A stretch of DNA of 64,000 nt from NCBI GenBank assembly GCA_963843745.1, contig CAWJLP010000009.1, forward strand, positions 1 through 64,000, read 5' to 3'. The notes under the pieces are model-generated. The model searched no databases, was not told where the DNA came from, and saw only the letters and a list, made by a program, of their open reading frames with translations. How positions within the stretch are numbered: the stretch's first letter is position 1; the number at the start of each line of letters is the position of its first letter. Shown here piece by piece: positions 52,009 to 60,611 of the stretch. Position numbers and translations under genes: made by a program. Origin of the DNA: Trebonia sp963843745. Its GTDB lineage: Bacteria; Actinomycetota; Actinomycetes; Streptosporangiales; Streptosporangiaceae.

Positions 52009-52610
52009 CGTTCTTCTTGCAGGCGTTCGTCACGCTGTTCGTGATCATCGATCCGCCCGGGATCGTGCCATTGTTCCTCGGTCTGACCAGGGGCCGGTCG
52101 GCACGGACGCGCAAGAAGCTGGCCTGGCAGGCGGCGGTGGTGGCGTTCTCGGTGATCATCGCGTTCGCGCTGTTCGGGCGGGCGATCCTGAACTACACGC
52201 AGGTCGGGCTGCCCGCGCTGGAGGGCGCCGGCGGCCTGCTCCTGCTGCTCGTCTCGCTGCAGCTACTCACCGGCCAGACGGAGGAGCCGACCTCAGCGGA
52301 GCGGGCCAAGGCCAACGTGGCGTTCGTGCCGCTCGGCACGCCGCTGCTCGCGGGCCCCGGCGCGATCGTGGCGACGATGCTGTACGTGCAGCGCGTGCAC
52401 ACCGTGCTCAACGGGGTGGCGCTCGCGCTGGCCATCTGCGCCGTGGCCGTGGCGGCCTGGCTGTCGATGCGCTTCGCTGAGGTGATCCACCGGGCGCTGA
52501 CAGACAACGGTGTCGAGCTGCTAACGCGGATCGCCGGCCTGCTGCTGTCGGCGATCGCGGTCCAGCTCGTCGCCCAGTCCGCGCTGGCCTTCGCCGCCCA
52601 GGCCAGGTAA
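52005..52610 (+). CDS. MarC family integral membrane protein
   Basis: About 201 residues with six hydrophobic segments. FVTLFVIIDPPGIVPLFLGL is the family opening; GGLLLLLVSLQLLTG, VPLGTPLLAGPGAIVATML and TRIAGLLLSAIAVQLV follow. MarC proteins have no settled function. ATG at 52005 overlaps the PHP stop by 4 bases (ATGA). Confidence 0.9.
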   Translation: MTFFLQAFVTLFVIIDPPGIVPLFLGLTRGRSARTRKKLAWQAAVVAFSVIIAFALFGRAILNYTQVGLPALEGAGGLLLLLVSLQLLTGQTEEPTSAERAKANVAFVPLGTPLLAGPGAIVATMLYVQRVHTVLNGVALALAICAVAVAAWLSMRFAEVIHRALTDNGVELLTRIAGLLLSAIAVQLVAQSALAFAAQAR

Positions 52611-52649
52611 CCGTGCGCGCCCGTCCGGCGCGGGGCTAAAGTGGCGCGC

Positions 52650-53252
52650 ATGGAAGCGCGGATCGAGCGGCCGGGCGACGCCACGGCCTGGGTTATCGGT
52701 GACGACGACGAGGTGATCGTCATCGATCCGGGGGAGGATGCCGCCAGGGTGCTCGAGGCGGTGGGCGACCGCGAGATCCTCGCGGTGATCTGCACGCACG
52801 GCCACGCCAGCCATGTCACCGCCGCCATCGAGGTAGCCGAACGCGACGAAGCGCCGGTGGCATTGCACCCGGCGGACCGGCTGGACTGGCGGGCCACGCA
52901 CCCGGACGACGCCGCCGAGATCGAGATGGCCGACGGCGGCCGGTTCGAGGTCGCGGACGTGGTGCTTGAGGTCATGCACACCGCCGGGCACTCTCCCGGC
53001 TCGGTCAGCCTGTACTGCGCGGACCTCGGTACGGTGTTCACCGGAGACGCGCTGCTGGCCGTCGGCCTCGCGGCGCACGAGGGGGAGTTTCCCGACTTTC
53101 CCGGGCAGCTGACCGCGATCGGCGAGCGGTTGCTCGGCCTGCCGCCGGGGACCCGGGTGCTGCCTGGGCACGGCGAGGAGACCACGATCTCCGCCGCCAC
53201 GAAGCGGTTCGACGGCTGGGTGACCGCGGGCCCGGCCGTGGGCTCGAGCTAG
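52650..53252 (+). CDS. Metallo-beta-lactamase fold hydrolase
   Basis: About 200 residues, glyoxalase II-like. Metal ligands: THGHASHV (motif normally HxHxDH; here Ser replaces the Asp), HTAGHSPGS, FTGDALLA and LPGHGEET. The missing Asp normally binds the second zinc, so this enzyme may be mononuclear or altered. ATG at 52650; an in-frame GTG at 52641 is possible. It is six bases before the RecB-family gene. Confidence 0.87.
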   Translation: MEARIERPGDATAWVIGDDDEVIVIDPGEDAARVLEAVGDREILAVICTHGHASHVTAAIEVAERDEAPVALHPADRLDWRATHPDDAAEIEMADGGRFEVADVVLEVMHTAGHSPGSVSLYCADLGTVFTGDALLAVGLAAHEGEFPDFPGQLTAIGERLLGLPPGTRVLPGHGEETTISAATKRFDGWVTAGPAVGSS

Positions 53253-53257
53253 CCCCG

Positions 53258-54116
53258 ATGGAACAGCTCGGTTTCGAGGGAATGCCGAGACGGCTGTACA
53301 CGTGCACGCCAACCCGGCTGACGACCTGGCTCGACTGCCCGCGACGGTACCGGATGAGCTACCTGGACCGGCCCGCGCCGCCGAAGGGGCCGCCGTGGGC
53401 GCATAACAGCCTCGGCGCGAGCGTGCACAACGCGCTGGCCGGCTGGTGGCGGCTGCCGCTGCCCAGGCGGACCGCGCCCGCCGCGGGCGCGCTGCTCCAG
53501 CAGGGCTGGATCAACGAGGGCTACGCGAGCGACGACCAGTCAGCGAAGTACCGCGACTGGGCGCGCCAGCTGGTCGAGGGGTACACCGCCGGCCTCGACC
53601 CGGCCGACGAGCCGGTCGGCGTGGAGCGCACGGTGGCGACGCGCACCGACGTGATCGCGGTGTCCGGGCGGATCGACCGGCTGGACGCGCGCCCGTCGGA
53701 CGGCGGCAGCCACCGAACTCGTGGTGGTGGACTACAAGACGGGCCGCCACGTGCTGAGCGTCGACGACGCCCGCAGCTCGCTCGCGCTGGCGATCTACGC
53801 GATCGCCGCCGCGCGGGTGCTGCGCCGCGACTGCCGCCGGGTCGAGCTGCACCACCTGCCGAGCGGGCGGGTGATCGGCTGGGACCACACGCCGGAGTCA
53901 CTGCAGCGGCACCTGGGGCGCGCTGAGCAGGTCGCGACGGAGTGCGCCGACGCGGACGAGGCGATGCGCACGCCGCTAGCCGCGGACGCCTATGACGAGG
54001 TGTTCCCGCCGCGAACTTCGCCTGGCTGCGGCTGGTGCGACTTCCTGCGGCACTGCCCGGAAGGGCAAGCGGCTGCCGTATCCCGTCGCCCGTGGGACGG
54101 GCTGGCGGAGCTGTAA
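53258..54116 (+). pseudogene. RecB-family exonuclease (PD-(D/E)XK), interrupted by a frameshift
   Basis: Two consecutive frames make one protein of about 285 residues. Frame 1 from ATG 53258: RLYTCTPTRLTTWLDCPRRY, SLGASVHNALAGWW, ERTVATRTDVIAVSGRIDRL. Frame 2 continues VVVDYKTGRHVLSVDDARSS with the nuclease Asp and Lys in VDYKTG, and ends with the Fe-S-type cysteines in CGWCDFLRHC. The length of the joined gene is one base over a multiple of three, with the break at about 53705-53720. So there is one extra base, either a real mutation or an assembly error. Related proteins act with AddB-type systems or as stand-alone Cas4-like nucleases. Confidence 0.82.
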
Positions 54117-56600
54117 TCACTCCGCGCGCAGCACGAGCGCGGCCGGGGTGCGCGACGCGCTCCGGCCCGGGAAGGCCGCCACGAGGTTCGCGAGCACGAG
54201 CGCGCCGAGCGCGACGTAGCAGAGCGAGAGGACCGGCACCGTCGCGCTGGGCACCGCGTAGATCTGCTCGGCGAACAGGATCCAGAGCCAGCGGCCAAGC
54301 GCCACGCCCGCCGGGATGCCGGCGACGATCCCCGCCACGATGACCGCCGACGACTGCCAAGCTACGGAGTTGGCGAGCTGGCGCCGGGTGAGGCCAAGGG
54401 TCTTGAGCATCGCGAGGTCGCGGCGCCGTCGCCGGACCGAGGCCATCAGGGTCAGGCCGAGGGCGATTACGGCGCCGACGGCCAGGCCGGCCGCGAGCAG
54501 CGCGGGCGTGGCGCCTACCGACTGGTAGTTCTCGATCTCTGCCGGGTACTGCACCGGCAGGACATAGACGCTCTGCCCCATGTACAGGCTGCTCGGCAGC
54601 TCCTCGAATGCCCGGGTTCCCGCCTGGGCGATGCGCTGCAGTGACGCCAGGCCCGCCGATGGGGACACCCCGGTCTTCAGCTGGACGAGGGCGGCTGCCG
54701 GGCCGTCCAGCGTGGCGTTCTGGTAGGTGAGCGCCCGCTGCATCGCGGGCGGCGCGACCGAAGCCTGGATCAGCGCCCCGGTTCCCATCGAGGTATGGAG
54801 CGATTGCGGCTCCCCGATGGCGGGCAGCGTCGAGGTTCCGACGATCGTTTCCTGGGTCGGCGGTATGTAGAACGGCGCGTCGTCCGGCGCGCCGTAGCTC
54901 ACGTCGACGACGTCACCGATGCGCTTGTGCAGCTGGCGAAGGGTCTGCGCGCCGAGGACGAGCTGCCCTCGGCTGTCGGGCTGGTGCCCGGCCAGGATCG
55001 GCGGGCTGACCTGCGCGGGGGCGTCGGTAACGATGGCAGGGACGACCTGGCCGGCGATCTCGAGGTCGATGAATTCCACACCGGTCCATCCCGCGACGAG
55101 CGGGTCGTGGTCGAGCAGCGTCTGCGACTGCGGAGGGATGTTGACCCCTTGCAGGACGTAACTCCAGTTCCAGCCGTACAGGGGCGGATGGGAGATCAGC
55201 GTGGTCAGGCTGCTGCCGAAGGTCAGCGTGGCGGCGACGGTCGTGACGGCGAGCACGGCGCCGAGCATGGCCGAGCGGACCGGCACGGCGGTGCGGCCCC
55301 GGCCAGGTTCGAGCGCGAGACGGATCCCGGCGAGCACGGAGACGGGAGCGCCGGAGCCGGCGGCCAGCCGGGCGATCCGCGAGCCACGGACGCTCCGCCC
55401 TGGCGTCCTCGCCTGCCGGTCCGCTGCTGAGCGGGCCGCGAGCACGACGGCGACGGTGCCGATGACGACGACAAGGCCGAGGAAGCCGAGGCCGAGCACC
55501 GTCAGGTCGGCGGCCAGGCCTGGTGAGGGATAGACGGGGCGGACCGGGCCGATGGGTGACAGCGGGGACAGCGCGATCGCTACCCCGGCGGCGAGCAGCG
55601 AGCCGGCGACGATCGCCCCGAGGAGACCGAGGAGGGTGTCGCCCATGATGACCGGGCGGCTCGCGCCGAGGGCGCGCAGCACCGCGGTATCCTCGCCGGC
55701 CTGCTGGATCTGGCGCGCGATCGCCTGCGCCGCGATCAGCACGGTCGCGAGGGCGGCGATGATGCCGAACACGGCCAAGGCGATCGCCTCGGGCTCCACG
55801 GTGCGGTTGACCTGACCCTCGACGGTCGAGGTGAGGTGAAAGCTGGCGTTGACGGCTTGCGGGACGGCCCGGATGATCTCGTGCTCGACGGCGGGGGCCC
55901 CGGCGGCGCCGTCCGTGAGCTTGAGACCGTAGTAGATCTCCTCCGGCCCGGTGCTGAACGGCCCCGTCAGCGCCGGGGTGAACAGCACGTACGACGGGTA
56001 CTTGTCGACGTCGTCGAGCACGACCTCGTTGTTGAACGTGGCGATCCCGGTGAGCGTCATCCGCAGCTGCCGCAGCGGCCTGGACGTGGGCGACTGGCTA
56101 TTGGTGTAGAACCCCATCGGGATCACCTGCCCGACGTGCCAGCCGAGCAGCCGGGCCGCCAGCGCGGTCGCGACGAACTCATCGGCGCGGTCCGGGTTCG
56201 CCGCCTGGCCGGCGGTGACCGTGACCCGGTCCTGGTCGAAATACTCGCCGTTGATGCTCCCGATCGGGATGGCCTGGCTGAACCGGAAGGCGGGCGGGAT
56301 GATCGGAGTTCCCGTCCGGCTCATCGGGAACGCGTTCAGGGATAGCAGTGCCGCTTCGACTCGCTGGACGCCGGGCAGGCGCGCCAGCTTCGCGGTCAGA
56401 TTCTGGCCCTGCACGCTCAGGCCCAGGTCCGACGGGCTGGTCGAGGCCAGGAACGTCGCATACGAGGACTGCGTGCGCCTGGCCGCCGCGACCGAGCCCA
56501 TGGCGACGCCGCCGAGCAGCCCGATCAGCAGGATCAGCGTGAGATAGCCGCTCCGCCTCCGGCTAAAGGTCGTGACGAAGCGGTACCACGCAACTGACAT
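54117..56600 (-). CDS. ABC transporter permease, FtsX/MacB type
   Basis: About 827 residues. An N-terminal helix (SGYLTLILLIGLLGGVAMGS), a large extracytoplasmic domain (about 50-260), three helices with an FtsX domain (ALAVFGIIAALATVLIAAQA to VLGLGFLGLVVVIGTVAVVL), a second extracytoplasmic domain, and a second FtsX domain (GLAVGAVIALGLTLMASVRR to the end, with RRDLAMLKTLGLTRRQL). It should pair with an ATPase to move or act on envelope substrates; no ATPase gene is adjacent. ATG at 56600 begins SVAWYRFVTTFSRRRSG. It converges with the RecB-family gene. Confidence 0.85.
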   Translation of the reverse strand: MSVAWYRFVTTFSRRRSGYLTLILLIGLLGGVAMGSVAAARRTQSSYATFLASTSPSDLGLSVQGQNLTAKLARLPGVQRVEAALLSLNAFPMSRTGTPIIPPAFRFSQAIPIGSINGEYFDQDRVTVTAGQAANPDRADEFVATALAARLLGWHVGQVIPMGFYTNSQSPTSRPLRQLRMTLTGIATFNNEVVLDDVDKYPSYVLFTPALTGPFSTGPEEIYYGLKLTDGAAGAPAVEHEIIRAVPQAVNASFHLTSTVEGQVNRTVEPEAIALAVFGIIAALATVLIAAQAIARQIQQAGEDTAVLRALGASRPVIMGDTLLGLLGAIVAGSLLAAGVAIALSPLSPIGPVRPVYPSPGLAADLTVLGLGFLGLVVVIGTVAVVLAARSAADRQARTPGRSVRGSRIARLAAGSGAPVSVLAGIRLALEPGRGRTAVPVRSAMLGAVLAVTTVAATLTFGSSLTTLISHPPLYGWNWSYVLQGVNIPPQSQTLLDHDPLVAGWTGVEFIDLEIAGQVVPAIVTDAPAQVSPPILAGHQPDSRGQLVLGAQTLRQLHKRIGDVVDVSYGAPDDAPFYIPPTQETIVGTSTLPAIGEPQSLHTSMGTGALIQASVAPPAMQRALTYQNATLDGPAAALVQLKTGVSPSAGLASLQRIAQAGTRAFEELPSSLYMGQSVYVLPVQYPAEIENYQSVGATPALLAAGLAVGAVIALGLTLMASVRRRRRDLAMLKTLGLTRRQLANSVAWQSSAVIVAGIVAGIPAGVALGRWLWILFAEQIYAVPSATVPVLSLCYVALGALVLANLVAAFPGRSASRTPAALVLRAE

Positions 56601-56787
56601 GACCGCTCCCCCCGTCAGTGTCGTGAACCCGACGAACAGTCTTTCTTGTCTGGAGGAGAGGGCCAAGGAAGGCAACTTGCTCAGCGGGCTCGTGCCAGCC
56701 TCACCTTTGGGCGGGTTTGGGCGCTCTTGGCTTGCGGTGTTACGCCCGCGTTCAGTCGGGCCCTAGAGCGGCCCGAACAACGCGGCT

Positions 56788-57672
56788 TTACACCGCTGCG
56801 CCATTCGCTTCCGCGGAAGTCCAGAAACTGGTCAGGGCGTGGGCTGTGGTTGCCGGGGCTTCGACGTTGGGGTTGTGTGCCGCGCCTGGGATGCAGAATT
56901 TTCGGGCGCCGACGCGGGTGGCCATGTCTGCTTGCAGCGTGTGGGGCCAGGCGTTGTCGTCTTCGCCGTAGAGGACCAGTGTGGGGAGGTCCCGGGCGGC
57001 CAGCGCTCTGGTTTTGTCGCCTGCCGTGAGCAAGTGGCTCGCCATCGTGACCAGGGCCGTGGGATTGTTGGACAGCATGCGGTCTTTGAGGAAGCCGAGG
57101 ATGGGGGGCTTGACGCCTGAGTCGATGGCCTGGGGTTCCAGGGTGGCGTGCCAGATTTCTTCGATCTTGGCCTTGAGGTCCTGGGTGGGGGTGTCCGCCA
57201 GGTAGGCCAGCATGGTGCGAAGGTCTTCGGCCCGGGAGCCAGGGAGGGCGGACGGGCCTGAGCTCATCAGCGTGAGGGAGGCCGGGGTGCAGCCGGCCAG
57301 GACGGCCTCGCGGGTGACCAGGCCGCCGAAGGAGTGGCCGAGCAGGTGGGTTGTGTCCGTGGCTTTGGCTACGGCCGTGATGTCGGCGCCCAGCGCCGGC
57401 CAGTCGTAGGCGGCCGGGTCGTCGGGGCCTGGCGTCTGGTACTGGCCGCGCATGTCGATGGCGACCACCCGGCGGCCCGCGGCCGCGAGCGGGCCGAGCA
57501 GCGGGATGAAGTCCTCTTTGCTGCCCGTGTAACCGGGCACGAGCAGCGCGGTGCCTAGCTCGCAGGTGCCGGACGCGGGGAACGCCTCGAGCGCGGCGAA
57601 CGTGCCGCGCGCGCACGAGACGGTCGTCCGCCGCGCCCGGTCAGGTAGTTCAAGCGAGGTGGGCGTCGACAC
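56788..57672 (-). CDS. Alpha/beta hydrolase
   Basis: A 294-residue alpha/beta hydrolase: oxyanion segment LLVPGYTGSKEDF, nucleophile Ser in LLGHSFGGLV, catalytic Asp in LYGEDDNAWP and His in IPGAAHNPNVEAP. Substrate unknown. It starts 2 bases after the DEAD-box helicase stop, so the two share an mRNA. Its DNA is noticeably richer in T at third positions (on the given strand many GG-T runs) than its neighbours in the region 56800-57400, and a 187-base gap with imperfect inverted repeats follows it. Confidence 0.85.
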   Translation of the reverse strand: MSTPTSLELPDRARRTTVSCARGTFAALEAFPASGTCELGTALLVPGYTGSKEDFIPLLGPLAAAGRRVVAIDMRGQYQTPGPDDPAAYDWPALGADITAVAKATDTTHLLGHSFGGLVTREAVLAGCTPASLTLMSSGPSALPGSRAEDLRTMLAYLADTPTQDLKAKIEEIWHATLEPQAIDSGVKPPILGFLKDRMLSNNPTALVTMASHLLTAGDKTRALAARDLPTLVLYGEDDNAWPHTLQADMATRVGARKFCIPGAAHNPNVEAPATTAHALTSFWTSAEANGAAV

Positions 57673-57674
57673 GG

Positions 57675-59291
57675 CTAGGAGGCCTGCTGGCCGCTCTCAG
57701 GGTGTACCTCGACGATGACCTCACGGGCGGCGCTCCCGGCGACCTCGCGGCCGCTGCGGGTGCGGCGGCGGCGCCGGTTCCTGGCGGGAGTCTCCGCGCG
57801 GTCGGCCGGGTCGGCCTTGTCGTGCGACGTGGTGCCGCCGTCGAACTGGCGTGCCTCGCGCCCCGCCCTGTCCCGGCTCCGCCCGCGCGGGCGGCTGGGA
57901 CCCGACCTGATGCGACCGGTCTCGCCGAGGTCCTCCGTCGCCTCTGCGGACAGGCCGGCCCGTGCGCGCATCGCGCGCGGCAGCGTGCCGGTGACGCCCG
58001 GCGGGATGGACAGCTCCGTGTACAGGTGCTCAGACGTCGAGTAGGTCTCCATCGGCTCCGGCTGGCCGAGGCCGAGCGCGTCGTTGATCAGCTTCCAGCG
58101 CTGCATGTCGCGCCAGTCCACGAACGTCACCGCGACGCCGGCCCGCCCTGCCCGGCCGGTCCGGCCGATGCGGTGCACGTAGGCCTTCTCGTCGTCAGGG
58201 CATTCGTAGTTGATCACGTGCGTCACGTCGTCCACGTCGATGCCGCGGGCGGCGACCTCGGTGGCCACCAGGACGTCGACCTTGCCGCTGCGAAACGCGC
58301 GCAGCGCGCGCTCGCGCTGGGCCTGCCCCAGGTCGCCGTGCACGGTCGCGACCGCGAAACCGCGCTCGTCCAGGGCAGTGGACACCTGGTCGGCGGCGCG
58401 CTTGGTATGGCAGAACACCATCGACAGGCCGCGGTCCTTGGCCTGCAGCACCCGCGCGAGCACCTCGATCCTGTCCATGCTGTGCGTGCGGTAGACGTGC
58501 TGCCTGGTGAGCGGCGGCGGCGCGGACTCGTTCGCATCCTCGGCCCTGATGTTGGTCGGCCGGCGCATGTGCCGGCGGGCCAGCGTCACGACCTCGCCAG
58601 GCATCGTCGCCGAGAACAGCATGGTCTGCCGGTCGTCGGGGGTGAGCTTGAGCAGGCGCTCCACGTCCGGCAGGAAGCCGAGGTCGAGCATCTTGTCAGC
58701 CTCGTCGAGGACGAGCGAGCGGACCTTGCCGAGGTCGAGGTTCTTCCTGTTGGCGAGGTCGAGCAGCCGGCCGGGGGTGCCGACCACGATGTCGGTGCCC
58801 GCCTTGAGGGCGTCAAGCTGCGGCTCGTAGGCGCGCCCGCCGTACACGGTGAGCACTCGCGCGCCGAGGTGCAGGCCCGCCTGCTTGATGTCTTCGGCGA
58901 CCTGGACGGCGAGTTCTCTCGTGGGCACCACGACCAGGGCCGAAGGCTCCTTGGCCGCACGGTCCGCGGCGAACGTGGTGGCCAGCCGGTGCAGCATGGG
59001 GATGCCGAACGCGAGCGTCTTGCCGGTGCCGGTACGCGCCTGCCCGATGATGTCCTGGCCGTCGATGGCCAGCGGGAGCGTAAGCGCCTGAATGGGAAAT
59101 GTGGTGTGGATACCCGCGGCTTCGAGCGCGGTGCAGATTACCTCGTCAACGCCGAGATCGCGGAATGCCACCGCGTAGGATCCATCGGCGGACGGGATTG
59201 GCTGGGTTGTCAGGGGTTCCTCCGTGCGCTGGGCACGTAGCGCCCGCGCCTCCTCCGGGCGCGCGGCTGCTAGGCGCAGCGTCAATGTCAA
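57675..59291 (-). CDS. DEAD-box RNA helicase
   Basis: Up to 538 residues. All RecA-like motifs are present: Q motif near FPIQALTLPLA, ARTGTGKTLAFGIP, PTRELAVQV, TPGRLLD, VLDEADKMLDLGF, SATMP, VFCHTKRAA, ARGIDVDDVTHVINYE and YVHRIGRTGRAGRAG. The C-terminal ~110 residues are basic, Arg/Ser-rich and likely bind RNA. RhlE/CsdA-like. The start is unclear: TTG 59291 gives a 30-residue basic leader; a CTG further in has the best ribosome site (GGAGGA). Followed by the hydrolase, preceded by DUF3107 on the same strand. Confidence 0.93.
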   Translation of the reverse strand: MTLTLRLAAARPEEARALRAQRTEEPLTTQPIPSADGSYAVAFRDLGVDEVICTALEAAGIHTTFPIQALTLPLAIDGQDIIGQARTGTGKTLAFGIPMLHRLATTFAADRAAKEPSALVVVPTRELAVQVAEDIKQAGLHLGARVLTVYGGRAYEPQLDALKAGTDIVVGTPGRLLDLANRKNLDLGKVRSLVLDEADKMLDLGFLPDVERLLKLTPDDRQTMLFSATMPGEVVTLARRHMRRPTNIRAEDANESAPPPLTRQHVYRTHSMDRIEVLARVLQAKDRGLSMVFCHTKRAADQVSTALDERGFAVATVHGDLGQAQRERALRAFRSGKVDVLVATEVAARGIDVDDVTHVINYECPDDEKAYVHRIGRTGRAGRAGVAVTFVDWRDMQRWKLINDALGLGQPEPMETYSTSEHLYTELSIPPGVTGTLPRAMRARAGLSAEATEDLGETGRIRSGPSRPRGRSRDRAGREARQFDGGTTSHDKADPADRAETPARNRRRRRTRSGREVAGSAAREVIVEVHPESGQQAS

Positions 59292-59353
59292 CGCGAACTG
59301 GGATTACGACATTCCAATGCCCACTCGCGTTACCCACGGTACCAGACGGTGAA

Positions 59354-59590
59354 TCAGACGATGTTGCCGAAGCCGACGCGGCGCGACTGGTCGCCGCCGA
59401 ACTCCACGAAGGCGATCTTGTCGGCGGGAATGAGCACCCGGCCGCCCTTCTGGGTGCCCAGCGCGAGGATGGCGGGGCCGTCCTTGGCGCTGAGTGCCGC
59501 CGCCAGGTCACGCTCGATCTCTTCCGCGGTCGCGTCGGTGTCCACGACGAGCTCGCGCGGAATGGACTGGATCCCGATCTTGACTTCCAC
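59354..59590 (-). CDS. DUF3107 small protein
   Basis: A 78-residue protein, VEVKIGIQSIPRELVVDTDA start and GTQKGGRVLIPADKIAFVEF near the end. DUF3107 is an actinobacterial family of unknown function often beside TetR and MoeZ genes, as here. GTG at 59590 has AGGAG 6 bases upstream. It lies 37 bases after the TetR gene. Confidence 0.88.
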   Translation of the reverse strand: MEVKIGIQSIPRELVVDTDATAEEIERDLAAALSAKDGPAILALGTQKGGRVLIPADKIAFVEFGGDQSRRVGFGNIV

Positions 59591-59627
59591 GGCGCTCCTC
59601 ACGCTGAGTGGGTAGGGAGAGTCGCCC

Positions 59628-60278
59628 TCAGGCCTGGGCGGGCGGCTGTTCCGGCTGGTCGGAGGTGAGCGGCCAGCCGGAGATCCCGCGCCAGGCGAGC
59701 CGCGCCACCAGCTGTTCGGCCGCCTCCCTCGGGATCGAGCCAAGCGTGCCGAGCCAGTACCTGGCGCTGACCTGAGCCATGCCCACCAGGCTGATGCTCA
59801 GCAGGTGCGCCTCCTCGTCCGCCACTCCGGCGTCTTCCTTGATCACCTGGCTGATCAGGTCGGCGCACTTGCGGTCGGCGGTGTCCAGCCGCTCGCGGAC
59901 CGCGGGATCGTTCGTGAAGTCCGACTCGAAGACCAGCCGGAACGTCCCCCTGTGCTCGGCGACGTACCCGAAGTACGCACTGAAGGTCGCGGTGACCCGC
60001 TGCCAGTTGTCGGTGGTCGAGCGCAGCGCCGCCCGCACCGCCTCGATCAGCTGCTCCACGCTCTCGTCGAGCAGCGCGAGGTAGAGCTCCTGCTTGCCGG
60101 GAAAGTGCTGGTAGAGGACCGGCTTGCTGACCCCGGCCCGCTCGGCGATCTCGTCCATCGCCGCCGCGTGATAGCCACGGGCGACGAAAACCTCCATGGC
60201 CGCGTCAAGCAGCTGGCGGCGGCGCGCCAGCCGGGGGAGCCGGGTCCCTCGCGGCTTGGCGGCTGATGGGGCGGTCAA
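59628..60278 (-). CDS. TetR family transcriptional regulator
   Basis: 216 residues. N-terminal HTH: RRRQLLDAAMEVFVARGYHA, with MDEIAERAGVSKPVLYQHFP and GKQELYLALLD. The C-terminal ligand domain (about 75-205) is helical with no recognisable ligand signature. TTG at 60278 with GGAG 5 bases ahead. It precedes the DUF3107 gene and may control it and itself. Confidence 0.92.
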   Translation of the reverse strand: MTAPSAAKPRGTRLPRLARRRQLLDAAMEVFVARGYHAAAMDEIAERAGVSKPVLYQHFPGKQELYLALLDESVEQLIEAVRAALRSTTDNWQRVTATFSAYFGYVAEHRGTFRLVFESDFTNDPAVRERLDTADRKCADLISQVIKEDAGVADEEAHLLSISLVGMAQVSARYWLGTLGSIPREAAEQLVARLAWRGISGWPLTSDQPEQPPAQA

Positions 60279-60329
60279 CGTGATCTCCGAGTGCTAGCCA
60301 TAGGCACTAACGGTAGTGGCCAGTGTGCG

Positions 60330-60497
60330 TCAGCGGTAATCCTCGTCGTCGTAACCGATGTCGCGGGTCTGCTCCGCGGCGTCTGCCTCGTCTACCTCGA
60401 GCGGGAGTTCCCGCAGTTCACCGGACTCCTGTTCGGGCACTTCGCGCGCCTGCTCGGCGGCGTCGTCGTCCGGCATCTCGATGCTTGTCTCGCTCAA
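60330..60497 (-). CDS. Small acidic protein of unknown function
   Basis: A 55-residue, strongly acidic peptide, MSETSIEMPDDDAAEQAREV then PEQESGELRELPLEVDEADA and AEQTRDIGYDDEDYR. The ELPLEVDEADAAEQ...GYDDEDYR ending recurs in small actinobacterial hypothetical proteins as I recall it. It starts with TTG at 60497, preceded by GGAAGAGG about 10 bases upstream. It lies between TetR (same strand, 51 bases downstream) and the divergent ku gene, so the gap is not empty. Function unknown. Confidence 0.6.
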   Translation of the reverse strand: MSETSIEMPDDDAAEQAREVPEQESGELRELPLEVDEADAAEQTRDIGYDDEDYR

Positions 60498-60611
60498 TGC
60501 TCGACCTCTTCCGTGCCGGGGGTGGTCTCCGCCATACCCAGCATCCACCATGTCAAGTCCCCCTCCAGTCGTGGGGTCTTGGCGGCGGATAAATGTGGGT
60601 AGGGGTAGTTC

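Noticed and set aside
53258..54116. Cas4 as part of a CRISPR system
   Set aside because: The nuclease has Cas4-like cysteines, but no other cas gene or array is near; a RecB-family repair nuclease fits better.
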